Source: CAVURS01 sp963834425 | GTDB lineage: Bacteria; Actinomycetota; Actinomycetes; Actinomycetales; CAVURS01 | Length of the DNA stretch: 64,000 nt | Reading direction: 5' to 3' | NCBI GenBank assembly: GCA_963834425.1 | Contig: CAWIBR010000006.1 | Location: 1 to 64,000, forward strand | In this document: piece by piece, positions 31,121-41,224 of the stretch | Layout of the letters: the number at the start of each line of letters is the position of its first letter | How positions within the stretch are numbered: position 1 is the first letter of the stretch | Made by a program: the position numbers and the translations under genes | Notes under the pieces: model-generated | Told to the model about the DNA's origin: nothing | Databases searched by the model: none | What the model saw: only the letters and a program-made list of their open reading frames with translations

Positions 31121-31916
31121 GTGAGCTCTGAGCGAGACGCTGGCGCCGCTGGATCGGCCTCGCTGCTGATCGGCTGCCTCGTCCTCGCGTCGGCGTCTAC
31201 GCGCGCCACGTCGAGGTGGCGCGGGCCGCGGTCCGGGCTGGCTATCCGCCGCTGCCGGCCGACGAGGCGCCGCACCGGCTGCTGCCCCCGGCGGACCACC
31301 GAACTACGCGACGTCGTACACCTTCCTGCACACGCTGCCCGACGGCCGGCCGGTGGCCTACGACCCGTGCCGGCCGATCCACTACGTCGATCCGCTCGGC
31401 CCACCTGCCGTCGTACGGCACTGGCGATGATCCAGCAGGCGGTGGCCCAGGCGAGCGCCGCGACCGGCCTGAAGTTCGTCTACGACGGGCTGACCACCGA
31501 GCCGCCCAGCGAGCACCGGGCAGCGTCCAGGCCCGGTACGGCGACCGCTGGGCTCCCGTGCTGATCGCGTTCAGCGACAGCCGCGAGTCGCCCGACCTCG
31601 GCTCGGACGTGATGGGCCGCGGCGGGCAGCGTCTCGGTGGCGCCGTCCGGCCCGGCCTCGGCCCGCTACGTGACCGGCGAGATCCGGCTGGACCAGGACG
31701 ACTTCGACACCGTGCTGCGCCGGGACGCGATCGGCTACGAGTCAGGACCGGGCCGCGATCATGCACGAGCTCGGGCCACGTGGTCGGCCTCGGCCACGTG
31801 CCGGACGCCACCCAGCTGATGGACGCCCACAACGTCGGGCAGTGGTCCTACGACGTCGGCGACCGAGCAGGGGCTGGCGCTGGAGGGCGAGGGCGCGTGC
31901 CACGAGCGACACCTGA
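31121..31916 (+). CDS. Matrixin-like zinc metalloprotease, secreted or membrane-anchored (frameshifted)
   Basis: Once frames are joined, a protein of ~260 residues has an N-terminal hydrophobic segment (ASLLIGCLVLA), a linker RAGYPPLPADEAPHRLLPP, then YTFLHTLPDGRPVAYDPCRP. The catalytic part contains MIQQAVAQASAATGLKF, APVLIAFSDSRESPDL, TGEIRLDQDDFD and the metal site HELGHVVGLGHVPDATQLM (HExGHxxGxxH) after removing one extra G near 31770. Matrixin-type extracytoplasmic proteases of this layout are common in actinobacteria; substrates are unknown. Several insertions and at least one deletion break the frame. The stop at 31914-31916 is inferred; 31975 is the alternative. Confidence 0.72.
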
Positions 31917-32022
31917 GGGTCTCGTCGGACGAGCCGGAATGCCGGGCCGCGCGCGCGGCTGTTCACCTGGTCTGAGGCTGGAGCGGTCATGATGGATGGA
32001 CCGCCCGAGGGAAGGTGAGCTG

Positions 32023-32945
32023 GTGCAGGACCCACGTGGACTGTTCGAACTGGAGACGGCCCGGACCGATTTCGGTGCGCCCGGTGCTGCTCTTCTCGCT
32101 GTCCGGGTTCGTCGATGCGGGCAGCACCGGGCGGCTGCTCTCCGAGCACCTGATCGAGACCCTCGACCACGAGGTCGTGGCGACCTTCGACGTCGACCAG
32201 CTGCTCGACTACCGCGGGCGGCGCCCAGCGATGACCTTCTCCAAGGACCACTGGTCGGAGTACGCCGACCCTTCGCTGATCCTCTACGCCCTGCGCGACC
32301 AGTCCGGCCAGGAGTTCCTGCTGCTGCAGGGGCCGGAGCCGGACTGGCAGTGGGAGCGGTTCTGCGAGGCCGTGCGGATGCTGGTCGAGCGGCTCGGCGT
32401 GCGCCTGGCGGTGTCCTTCCACGGCATCCCGATGGCGGTGCCGCACACCCGTCCGCTGGGCGTGACCGCGCACGCGACCGACCCGACGCTCATCGCCGGC
32501 AACGAGGCCTGGATGGGTGAAGTCCTGGTGCCCGGCAGCGCGTCGGCGTTGCTGGAGTTCCGGCTGGGGGAGTGGGGTCACCCGGCCCTGGGCTACGCCG
32601 TGCACGTGCCGCACTACCTCTCGCAGGCGGACTTCCACGACGCCGCTCTCGTTGCGCTGCGGGCGATTTCGGCGGTCAGCGGGCTGTCGCTGCCGGATGC
32701 CGCGCTGGAGGATGCCGCCGAGCGCACCCGCGCCGACATCGTCCGCGAGGTCGGGGACTCCGAGGAGGTTGGCCGGGTCGTCGACGGCGCTGGAGCAGCA
32801 GTACGACGCGTTCCTCGAGGGTCGCTCGCGGGGCAGCCTGCTGGCGGGCGAGACCACCGAGCTGCCGAGCGCCGACGAGCTGGGCGCGGCCTTCGAGCAG
32901 TTCCTGGCCGAGCAGACCGACGAGGGGCCCACGCCGCCCCGCTGA
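32023..32945 (+). CDS. PAC2 family protein (proteasome assembly chaperone-like), frameshifted
   Basis: About 307 residues of the PAC2 fold: FSLSGFVDAGSTGRLLSEHL, VATFDVDQLLDYRGRRP, then FHGIPMAVPHTRPLGVTAH and YLSQADFHDAALVALRAIS. The C-terminal helix EQQYDAFLEGRSRGSLL is typical. The start is a GTG at 32023 (VQDPRGLFELE) with AAGGTGAG five bases upstream; an ATG at 31996 in frame is the alternative. Actinobacteria have proteasomes, and PAC2-domain proteins may be linked to them, but the bacterial role is unproven. Two +1 insertions (about 32085 and 32785) explain the frame changes. Confidence 0.85.
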
Positions 32946-32989
32946 GCCGGCCGGGCGGCGGCGCGGCATCGGGATGGAAGACTCGCCGC

Positions 32990-34028
32990 ATGGACGTCCT
33001 CCCCACCTTCTCGCCCGCCCCGGACCGCTACGACTCGATGACCTACCGCCGGTCCGGGCGCAGCGGCCTCCAGCTGCCGGCCGTGTCGCTCGGCTTCTGG
33101 CACAACTTCGGCGACGACATGCCGCTGGAGCGGCAGCGGGCGATCGTCCGCCGGGCGATCGACCTCGGCATCACCCACCTGGACCTGGCCAACAACTACG
33201 GGCCGCCCTACGGCGCGGCCGAGCGCAACTTCGGCATCCTGATGCAGCAGGACCTCCGGCCGCTGCGCGACGAGCTGGTCATCTCCTCCAAGGCCGGCTA
33301 CGACATGTGGCCCGGACCGTACGGCGAGTGGGGCTCGCGCAAGTACCTGCTGGCCTCGCTCGACCAGTCGCTCGGCCGGATGGGCCTGGACTACGTCGAC
33401 ATCTTCTACTCGCACCGGTTCGACCCGGAGACGCCGCTCGAGGAGACGATGGGGGCCCTGGCCTCCGCCGTGCACTCGGGCAAGGCGCTCTACGCCGGCA
33501 TCTCGTCGTACTCGCCGGAGAAGACCCGCGAGGCGGCCGCTCTGCTCGCCGGGCATGGGCGTGCCGCTGCTGATCCACCAGCCGTCGTACTCGATGCTCA
33601 ACCGCTGGGTCGAGGACGGCCTGCTCGACGTGCTGGAGGACGAGGGCGTGGGCTGCATCGCCTTCTCGCCGTTGGCCCAGGGCATGCTGACCGATCGCTA
33701 CCTGGGCGGCATCCCGGCCGATTCCCGTGCAGCGCAAGGGAAGTCGCTGTCTCCGGACCTGCTCACCGACGAGGCGATGGCCCACATCCGCCGGCTCAAC
33801 GAGATCGCGGGTGAGCGGGGTCAGTCACTGGCCCAGATGGCGCTGGCCTGGGTGCTGCGGGACCCGCGGGTGACCAGCGTGCTGATCGGAGCGAGCAGCG
33901 TGCAGCAGCTCGAGGCCAACGTCGCCGCCCTGGACAACCTGACCTTCCTCGACGAAGAGCTGGCCGCGATCGACGCCGACGCCGTCGACTCCGGCATCAA
34001 CCTCTGGGCCGCCTCCAGCGAGGACTAG
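32990..34028 (+). CDS. Aldo/keto reductase, YghZ-like (one frameshift)
   Basis: About 345 residues. The N-terminus MTYRRSGRSGLQLPAVSLG, LDLANNYGPPYGAAERNFG (catalytic Asp/Tyr), ELVISSKAGYDMWPGPYG (Lys) and YVDIFYSHRFD (His) match the L-glyceraldehyde-3-phosphate reductase group of AKR proteins (E. coli YghZ). The C-terminal cofactor site is TSVLIGASSVQQLEANV. A single +1 insertion near 33555 breaks the frame in AAALLAGMGVPLLIHQPSYS. It begins 45 bases after the PAC2 gene and could be co-transcribed. Confidence 0.88.
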
Positions 34029-34036
34029 CCCAGCGG

Positions 34037-35494
34037 TCAGGCCGGGTCGGCGGGTGGCTCGTCGATCGGCAGGCGGACCTGGAAGCGGGTGTCGCCGGGT
34101 GCCGAGACGACCCGCAGGTCGCCCCGATGCCGTTGCACCACAATGCGATACGAGATGTCCAGGCCCAGGCCGGTGCCCTCACCGACCGGCTTCGTCGTGA
34201 AGAACGGCTCGAAGATCCGCTTGAGGTTCTCCGGCGGCACGCCGGGCCCGGTGTCGCCGACCTCGATCAGCACCTGGTCGCCGTCGAGCGCGGTCCGCAG
34301 GGTCAGCGTGCCCTGGCCGTCCATCGCCGAGATCGCGTTGTCGATCAGGTTGGTCCACACCTGGTTGAGCTCGGCCGGGTAGGCCGGGATGTCGGGCAGC
34401 CCCGCGGCGTAGTCCTTCACGACCGTGATCTCCTTGCCGTGCAGCTTGCCGCCGAGCATGACCAGCGTGCTGTCCAGGCCGTCGCGGACGTCGATCTCCT
34501 GGTGGGCCGCCCGGTCGAGCTGGGAGTACTGCTTGGCGGCGCCGACGAGGGCGGAGATGCGGTGCGTCGCGTCCTCGATCTCGTTCATCAGCAGCTCGGT
34601 CTCGAGCGTGTAGGCGACCCAGCGCAGCCCGCCGTCGAGGTACTCCGGCGGGATCGTCTCGGCTGCGCCGTCCAGCCACGGGGTCGTCACGCCGGCCGCG
34701 ACCAGGGTCGGGGCGATCTCCCAGCCCGCGTGCAGGCCGTGGTCGTCCATCCAGTCGCTCAAGGCGTCCTCGGCGTCGCTGGCCTCCATCGGCGAGAGCT
34801 TGGGCGCCTTGGCCAGCCGCTCGACGGCGTCCTCCTGGAGCGAGGCGAGCTGGACCAGCTTGTCGCCGTTGAGCCGCCCGTCGGCCAGCGCCGAGAGCTT
34901 GTGCCGCATCATGCCGACCCGCTCGCGCAGCGAGGAGGTGGCCCGGACCGCAGCGGCCGCCGGGTTGTTCAGCTCGTGGGTCAGCCCCGCGGTCAGCCGG
35001 CCGAGGCCGAGCAGCCGCTCGCGCTGGCCGACGATCACCTGGCTGTTGCGCATGCCGACGAAGAGTCCCTCGAGCAGGTGCATGGCCATCGGGAACCAGG
35101 TGCGCACCATCGTCGCCAGGTTGTCCGAGGACATGACGAAGAGGCGGGCCTCGGTGATGGCCTGCATCGAGTTCATGTAGGTCTGCTGCTCGGAGGTCTC
35201 CAGGTAGGCCTGCATGGCCCCGCCGTAGACGCCCTTCTGGTTGGTCCGGCTGATCTCGACCTCGTCGCCCTCGACCCGGCGGGTGAGCACGATGGTGCCC
35301 TCGAGCAGGACGAAGAAGCAGGTGGCCGGCTCGCCCTCGGTGTAGACCATCTCGCCCGAGGCGCGGTGCTCGACCCGGCCCTGCTCACTCATCCAGGCCA
35401 GCTGGTCGTCGCTCAGCGACTCGAAGAGGAAGAGCTCGCGAATCTGTTCCGGCGCAAGGAGTTCGGTGCTGGTGAAGGTGTCGCTCATGCTCAT
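34037..35494 (-). CDS. Histidine kinase with N-terminal cyclic-nucleotide-binding-like domain
   Basis: A 485-residue soluble sensor kinase. Residues ~15-140 are a cNMP-binding/CRP-like sensor (RELFLFESLSDDQLAWMSEQ, YTEGEPATCFFVLLEGTIVL). Residues ~165-485 are the kinase. The H-box is RLTAGLTHELNNPAAAAVRA, the N-box NQVWTNLIDNAISAM, G1 VGDTGPGVPP, the F-box FEPFFTTK and G2 GEGTGLGLDISYRIV. The long helical insert between the H-box and ATPase is typical of this group. There is no membrane segment, so the signal is cytosolic. Its start overlaps the stop of the upstream receiver/TrxR-like gene by four bases, implying translational coupling and a joint pathway. Confidence 0.9.
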   Translation of the reverse strand: MSMSDTFTSTELLAPEQIRELFLFESLSDDQLAWMSEQGRVEHRASGEMVYTEGEPATCFFVLLEGTIVLTRRVEGDEVEISRTNQKGVYGGAMQAYLETSEQQTYMNSMQAITEARLFVMSSDNLATMVRTWFPMAMHLLEGLFVGMRNSQVIVGQRERLLGLGRLTAGLTHELNNPAAAAVRATSSLRERVGMMRHKLSALADGRLNGDKLVQLASLQEDAVERLAKAPKLSPMEASDAEDALSDWMDDHGLHAGWEIAPTLVAAGVTTPWLDGAAETIPPEYLDGGLRWVAYTLETELLMNEIEDATHRISALVGAAKQYSQLDRAAHQEIDVRDGLDSTLVMLGGKLHGKEITVVKDYAAGLPDIPAYPAELNQVWTNLIDNAISAMDGQGTLTLRTALDGDQVLIEVGDTGPGVPPENLKRIFEPFFTTKPVGEGTGLGLDISYRIVVQRHRGDLRVVSAPGDTRFQVRLPIDEPPADPA

Positions 35495-37199
35495 TGTCCT
35501 TCCAGGTACCGATGCACCAACGTGACGGCCAGCGCGCCCTCGCCGACCGCGGACGCGACCCGCTTGACCGACTGGGAGCGCACGTCACCGGCGACGAACA
35601 GGCCCGGCAGGCTGGACTCCAGCAGGTAGGGCTCGCGCTCGAGCGACCACCCCGGCGGCCGCTTGCCGTCGACGAGCAGGTCACGTCCGGTCACCACGAA
35701 GCCGTCCTTGTCCAGCTGCACTCGGTCGGGCAGCCACCCGGTGAGTGGCTCCGCCCCTATGAAGATGAACAGGTGGCTGACGTCGATTTCTTCCTTGTCG
35801 CCCGTCTGGTCGTCGACCAGCAGCACCCGCTCGAGATGGTCCTCGCCCATGCAGGCGTCGACCCGGGTGCAGGTGCGGACGTCGATGTGCGGGACGCCGC
35901 GGATCTGGTCGATCAGGTAGGTCGACATCGAGCGCTCGAGGTCCGGCCCGCGGACGGCGATGGTGACCCGGGCGGCGTGCCGGGCGAAGAACATCGCGGC
36001 CTGGCCGGCCGAGTTCGCGCCGCCGACGACGACGACGTGCTGGCCGGCGCAGGCCGGTCCCTCGGTCGAGGCCGAGCCGTAGTAGACCCCGCGGCCCACG
36101 AGCCGGTCGGCGCCGTCGGCCGGCAGCTGCCGGTAGTCGACGCCGCTGGCCAGCACGATGGCGTGCGAGGCGATCTCACCGCCGTCGGCGAACTGCACGA
36201 CCCGGCTCGGGCCGCGGGCCTGGATGCCCTTGACCTCACGCGTCGAGAGCACCTCGGCGCCGAACTTCACGGCCTGCCGATGAGCCCGGTCGGTCAGCTG
36301 GCCGCCGGAGACGCCGTCGGGGAAGCCGAGGTAGTTCTCGATCCGGCTGCTCTGCCCGGCCTGCCCGCCGGTCGCCGTCCGGTCGACGAGCAGGGTGCGC
36401 AGGCCCTCGGATGCGCCGTAGACCGCGGCGCCCAATCCGGCCGGGCCGCCGCCGACGATGACCAGGTCATAGAACTCACCCGACGGTGTGGTCGTCAGCC
36501 CGATGGCCGCCGCCAGCTCGGCGATCGAGGGGCTGCGCAGCGCGGTGCCGTCGGGGGCGATGACGACCGGGACGTCGGACTCGTCGGCGTCCGCGGCGCT
36601 GAGCAGGCGCTGGCCCGGCCGGCTCGTCCGCGGCGTACCACCGGTAGGGGACCGAGCTGCGGGCCAGGAAGTCCCGGATCTCGTACGACGGCTGCGACCA
36701 GTGATGCCCGATGACCTTCGTCTCGGTCACCGCCTGGTCGCCGGTCGACTGCCAGGTCGTGATCAGCTCGTCGACGACGGGGTAGAGCTTCTCGTCCGGG
36801 GGCTCCCACGGCTTGAGGAGGTACTGGTCGACGTCGACGACGTTGATCGCCTGGATCGCGGCGTCGGTGTCGGCGTACGCCGTCAGCAGGGCGCGGCGCG
36901 CGTTGGGGAACAGGTCCATCGCCTGCTCCAGGAAGTCGATGCCGTTCATGTGCGGCATCCGGTAGTCGGCCAGGATCGCCGCCACCCGCTCGCCGCGCCG
37001 GAGGATCTCCTTGAGGGCGTCGAGGGCGTCGGCGCCGGACTCGGCCCGCACGATCCGGTAGTCCTCGCCGTAGCGGCGCCGCAGGTCGCGGGCGACGGCC
37101 CGCGAGACCGACGGGTCGTCGTCGACCGTCAGCAGCACCGGGCGCGGAGCCAGCTGCGGACCGGCTGCGCGTCACGGTGTCCTGGCTCATCTGGCTCAC
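35491..37199 (-). CDS. Fused response regulator / thioredoxin-reductase-like FAD protein
   Basis: About 565 residues. The N-terminal receiver domain has VLLTVDDDPSVSRAVARDL, phosphoacceptor Asp in ILADYRMPHMNG, ALLTAYAD and YLLKPWEPP. A ~60-residue link follows. Then comes a TrxR-like fold with FAD motif DLVIVGGGPAGLGAAVYGAS, GQSSRIENYLGFPDGVSG, NADPH motif VVVVGGANSAGQAAMFFA and the closing FAD motif GLFVAGDVR. The CxxC redox centre of true thioredoxin reductases is absent (ASTEGPACAGQH stands there). The GTG at 37199 has GAGGAGGT four bases upstream. Frame changes near 37155 and 36640 look like +1 insertions. It is coupled to the kinase downstream. Confidence 0.88.
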
Positions 37200-37306
37200 C
37201 CTGACCTCCTCGCTCGCGGATCCTCAGTCTGTCAGGCATCCGGCGCGGCGAGCCGTCCGGGTGCGGCCCGCTGCGCCGGCCCCCGGGGCGCTGGGAGGAT
37301 GGGCGG

Positions 37307-38642
37307 GTGAGCGGCACCGGGACGCCGAGGCGGGCCTGGCTGGTCTGGTCGGCCGCGCTCGCGGCGTACGTCATCGCCGTCCTGCAGCGCACCTCGCTCA
37401 GCGTCGCCGGGATCGACGCCGCCCAGCGGTTCGGGGCCTCGGCGAGCATCCTGGCGACGTTCGCCGTGCTGCAGCTGCTCGTCTACGCCGGACTGCAGAT
37501 CCCGGTCGGGGTCTCGGTCGACCGGCTCGGCCCGCGCAAGCTGATCGCGACCGGCGCGCTGGTCATGGCCGGTGGGCAGGTGCTGCTCGCGGTCTCGCAC
37601 CAGCTCGCCCTGGCGCTGCTGGCTCGCGCCCTGGTCGGCGCCGGCGACGCGATGACCTTCGTCAGCGTGCTGCGGCTGGTCAACGCGTGGTTCCCGCCGC
37701 GCCGGATCCCGCTGGTCACCCAGCTGACCGGCATGATCGGCCAGACCGGTCAGCTGCTCAGCGCCATCCCGCTGGCCGCCCTGCTCCGGCATGCACGGCT
37801 GGACCCCGGCCTACCTGTCCCTCGCCTCGCTGGGGGTCTCGCGGCGGCGCTGGCCGTCATCTCGGTGCGCAATGCCCCCGGACCGCCGAAGCCGGTGACC
37901 GCGCTCGGCCTGCGCGCCGTGCTGGGCGAGCTGCGGGCGGCCTGGCTGCACCCGGGCACCCGGCTCGGGCTCTGGACGCACTTCAGCTCGCAGTTCTCCG
38001 GCACGGTCTTCGCGCTGCTCTGGGGCTTCCCGTTCCTCGTCTCGGGCGAGGGTCTGTCGACGCACGCGGCCAGCCTGATGATGAGCCTGCTGGTGGTCGG
38101 ATCCCTTTGTGCCGGACCGGTTTTCGGCCGGTTCGTCGCGCTGCACCCGCTGCGCCGCTCCTGGCTGGTGCTGACCATCGTCGGCACGACCGCCGGCGAT
38201 GTGGACCGTCGTGCTGCTCTGGCCCGGGCCGGCGCCGATCGGGCTGCTCGTCGTGCTGGTGCTGGTCCTGGCCGTCGGCGGCCCGGGCTCGATGGTCGGC
38301 TTCGACTTCGCCCGCAGCTTCAACCCGCCGACCCGGCTGGGCACCGCGACCGGCATCGTCAACATCGGCGGCTTCGTGGCGTCGCTGGTCACGATGCTCG
38401 CCCTCGGCGTCGTCATCGACCTGGTCGAGCCCGGCGGCGGGGGAGCCACGCACGCCTACTCCCTGTCGGCCTACCGGGCCGGCTGGTCGGTGCAGTACGT
38501 CGTGTGGGCGATCGGCCTGGTCGGCATCCTGACCAGCCGGGCCAAGGTCCGGCGCCGGATGGCCGCCGCCGGCGTCGTGGTGCCGCCGATCCGCGACGCC
38601 ATCGCCCGCGAGTGGCGCTCCCGTCAGGGCCACGACGGCTGA
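37307..38642 (+). CDS. Major facilitator superfamily transporter (frameshifted)
   Basis: About 440 residues with twelve expected membrane helices. The MFS loop 2-3 signature is GVSVDRLGPRKLIATGALVM, and the second half has GPVFGRFVALHPLRRSW. N-terminus LVWSAALAAYVIAVLQRTS. The pattern resembles actinobacterial MFS proteins with the Q-R-T-S motif in helix 1; the substrate is unknown. Frame changes occur near 37795 (+1), 37845 (compensating) and 38200 (+1). Start GTG at 37307. It is divergent from the receiver/TrxR gene; the 107-base gap should hold both promoters. Confidence 0.84.
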
Positions 38643-38649
38643 GGCTGGC

Positions 38650-41224
38650 TCACCAGCCGGCGCCGAAGCAGGTCATCGGGGCCAGCCGGTCGGCCGAGCC
38701 GTCAGCGCCGGTGTCGCCCAACGCGCCGGCCAGCGCGTACGACGGTCGCTCGCCGGCGCTGAGCCGGCGGTGGTAGGCGACGGCGACGTCGCAGGCCGAC
38801 GTCGTCGGCGACCCGGGCCACCCCGGCGACGACGCTGCCGGTGCCGCTGTGCAGCAGCGCGGCCGTCATCCCGAGCGACTCGCCGCCCGGGCCGCACGGT
38901 GGCCAGTCCGAGGTCGCACGCCGAGAGCACGACGTGCGCCGGCGGCGGGTGCATCCGGGTCAGGTCGTGGCCGAAGACCAGGCCGCCGGCCAGCTCGAGC
39001 GAGGAGAACAGCGGGTTGTCGGCGTCGTGGACGCCGTGGGCCGCGACGTGCACGCAGTCGGGCGCCGGCCGCCGCCTCGAGCAGCTGCTGCGGCTCGCAC
39101 AGCGGCAGCACCGTCGCGCTCGGCCACAGCTCGGCGCAGGACCGCACCTCCTCGTCGGCCCGGCTGACCCGGGGACCGGTCGCGAAAACCGTTGTGCGAG
39201 AGGGATTGGTCGCGTCGGTTCGAGCACGGCCCGGCCGCGCAGCCACTCGCCGGCCGACCGGGCCACCGCGAGCGGCCGGCCGCGCAGGCCGGGCAGCAGC
39301 GCCCACGGCAGCGTGGCCAGGGCGCCGGTGGGCACGAGCACGAGCGGGCCCTCGCCGGTGAGCGTCTCGAACGGCTGCCCAGAGCTCGCCGGCCAGCCGG
39401 CCGAGGGCGCTGCGCAGGGACGAGAGCACGACCGGTCGCATCACGCGCGGAGGTGCTGCTCAGGGCGAGCACGTCCAGGTCGGCGCGGGTGCGGCGGACC
39501 TGGTCCAGGATCGGTGCCAGCGGTCCGAGCCCGACCAGCCGGGCCGGGCCCGGACCGACGACGAGCGCGTGCAGCGTCGGCATCGACGTCGAAGAGCGCG
39601 ACCAGCGCGCCCGGCGGTCCCGGGCGCCTGGCGCAGCGCGCGTCTCGAGCACGCCGGCCGAGCGTCTCCGGCGCCAGCCCCCGGGGCCGACCAGCTGCCG
39701 CTCGCGGGCCGCGGCCGCTCGTTCGAGCTCGCGGCACGCGGCCCGCAGCGTCGGTCGAGCGTCGCGACGTCGCGACCGCCGTTCATCTCCTGCTGGCGCA
39801 GCTCCAGCCGGAGGTGGCGCAGCTGCTCGAGCAGGTCGGCCATCCGCGGGTCCTCGGGCGGCTTGACCGGCGCCAGGCCGATGGTGATGGCCCGGGACCG
39901 CTCGAGCCAGCGCAGCACCGCGGCCGGCTGGTCGGCCCGGACGGCGTCGGCCAGGCCCATCTGGGCCAGGGTCGCGCCGTGCCGGACCACCGAGGTCTGC
40001 AGGTCGACGCTGCCCAGCCGCGACTGGTGCCGACCGCAGGTCGGCCAGCCCGGCGCGGATCTGCTCGCGTGCGGCCCGCGGTCTGGCCCTGCGCGGCCGG
40101 CGATCCGGGCCCGCACCTCGCGGGTCAGCAGCCGGGTCAGCAGGTCGTCGGACTGCCGCAGCCGGATCGGCCCGGTCAGGTCCCGCGCCTCGTCGACGAA
40201 GCCGGCGTCGACCAGCGCCAGGCCGACCCGGAGCCGGAGCCGGACCGCCAGGTCGGGCAGCCCCTGCCGGCGCAGCTCGTCGGCCAGCGCCGACCGTGGC
40301 CGCGAGATGCTCGGCCAGGCCGGCGCGGCGTACCGGCGTGGTGATCCGCAGCAGCGCCTCGGACGACCGTCGTGCCGACGCTGGGAGCCCCGGCGGCTGA
40401 ACAGCCGCAACGCCTTCCGGGCGTAGCGCCGGCAGTCCCTGGCCCGCCCGTCGGCGAGCGCGATCTCGGCGAGGGCCTGCCAGGCCTCGGCCTCGCTGCA
40501 GGTGCATCCGGGACTGGCCGAGGATCCGGGTCGCGACCAGCAGGTCGGCCTCGGCCTCGCTGAACAGGCCGGCCGTGGTCAGCGCGTAGCTCGAGTCGAC
40601 GATGGTGACCGCCCGGTCCACCGGGTCGGCGTCGCCGAAGATGTCGATCGCCTGGTCGAACCGGGCGAGCGCCAGCGGGCAGGTCGCCGCGCAGGGCGGC
40701 CAGCTCGCCGAGGTTGCTGACCGCCTTGCCGGCCAGCACCGACTCGCCGGCTCGCTCGGCCTGGTCGGCCGAGCGCAGGAAGGCCGCCTCGGCCGCGGCG
40801 AAGTTGCGCTCGTCCTTCTCGGCGACGCCCGAGGTTGAGCAGCACCTTGGCCTGGTCCACCGGTGCCGAGTCGAGCAGGCCGACGGCCCGGCGCATCTGG
40901 TCGCGGGCCTCGGCCGACCGGCCCAGGCGCAGCATGCAGCAGGCCGCGCTGGCCGAAGGTGTAGCCGGCGACCGACGGGTGCGCGCTCGGCGGCCTGCTC
41001 GGCCTCGTCGAGCAGCGCGAGGCTGCGCTCCACGTGCGACTGCTCGGCCTCGACCCAGGCCAGGGTGAGCAGCACCCGCACCCGCAGCGCCGAGTCCGGG
41101 CTCGACCCGGCTCGAGGGCCCGGCGCAGCAGCCGGGCGGACGACGGGTAGGCGCCCCGCAGGCTGGCCTCGAGCGCTCGACGATGGAGGTCCTCCGCCGA
41201 GGGCGTGGAGGCGTCCGGCGTCAC
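38650..41224 (-). CDS. TPR-CHAT domain protein (caspase-like protease), frameshifted
   Basis: About 850 residues. The first ~500 are helical repeats resembling TPR/MalT-type arrays (LHRRALEASLRGAYPSSARL, ERSLALLDEAEQAAE, KAVSNLGELAALRGD, AITIGLAPVKPPEDP). The C-terminal ~350 form a CHAT domain: LHALVVGPGPARLVGLGPL, VLVPTGALATLPWALLPGL, catalytic His in VHVAAHGVHDADNPLFSSL and catalytic Cys in HVVLSACDLGLATVRPG, ending MTCFGAGW. CHAT proteins are caspase relatives that cleave proteins or act as effectors. The GTG start at 41224 overlaps the S8 protease stop by four bases. Many single-base frame changes; both catalytic residues are in the expected order. Confidence 0.88.
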
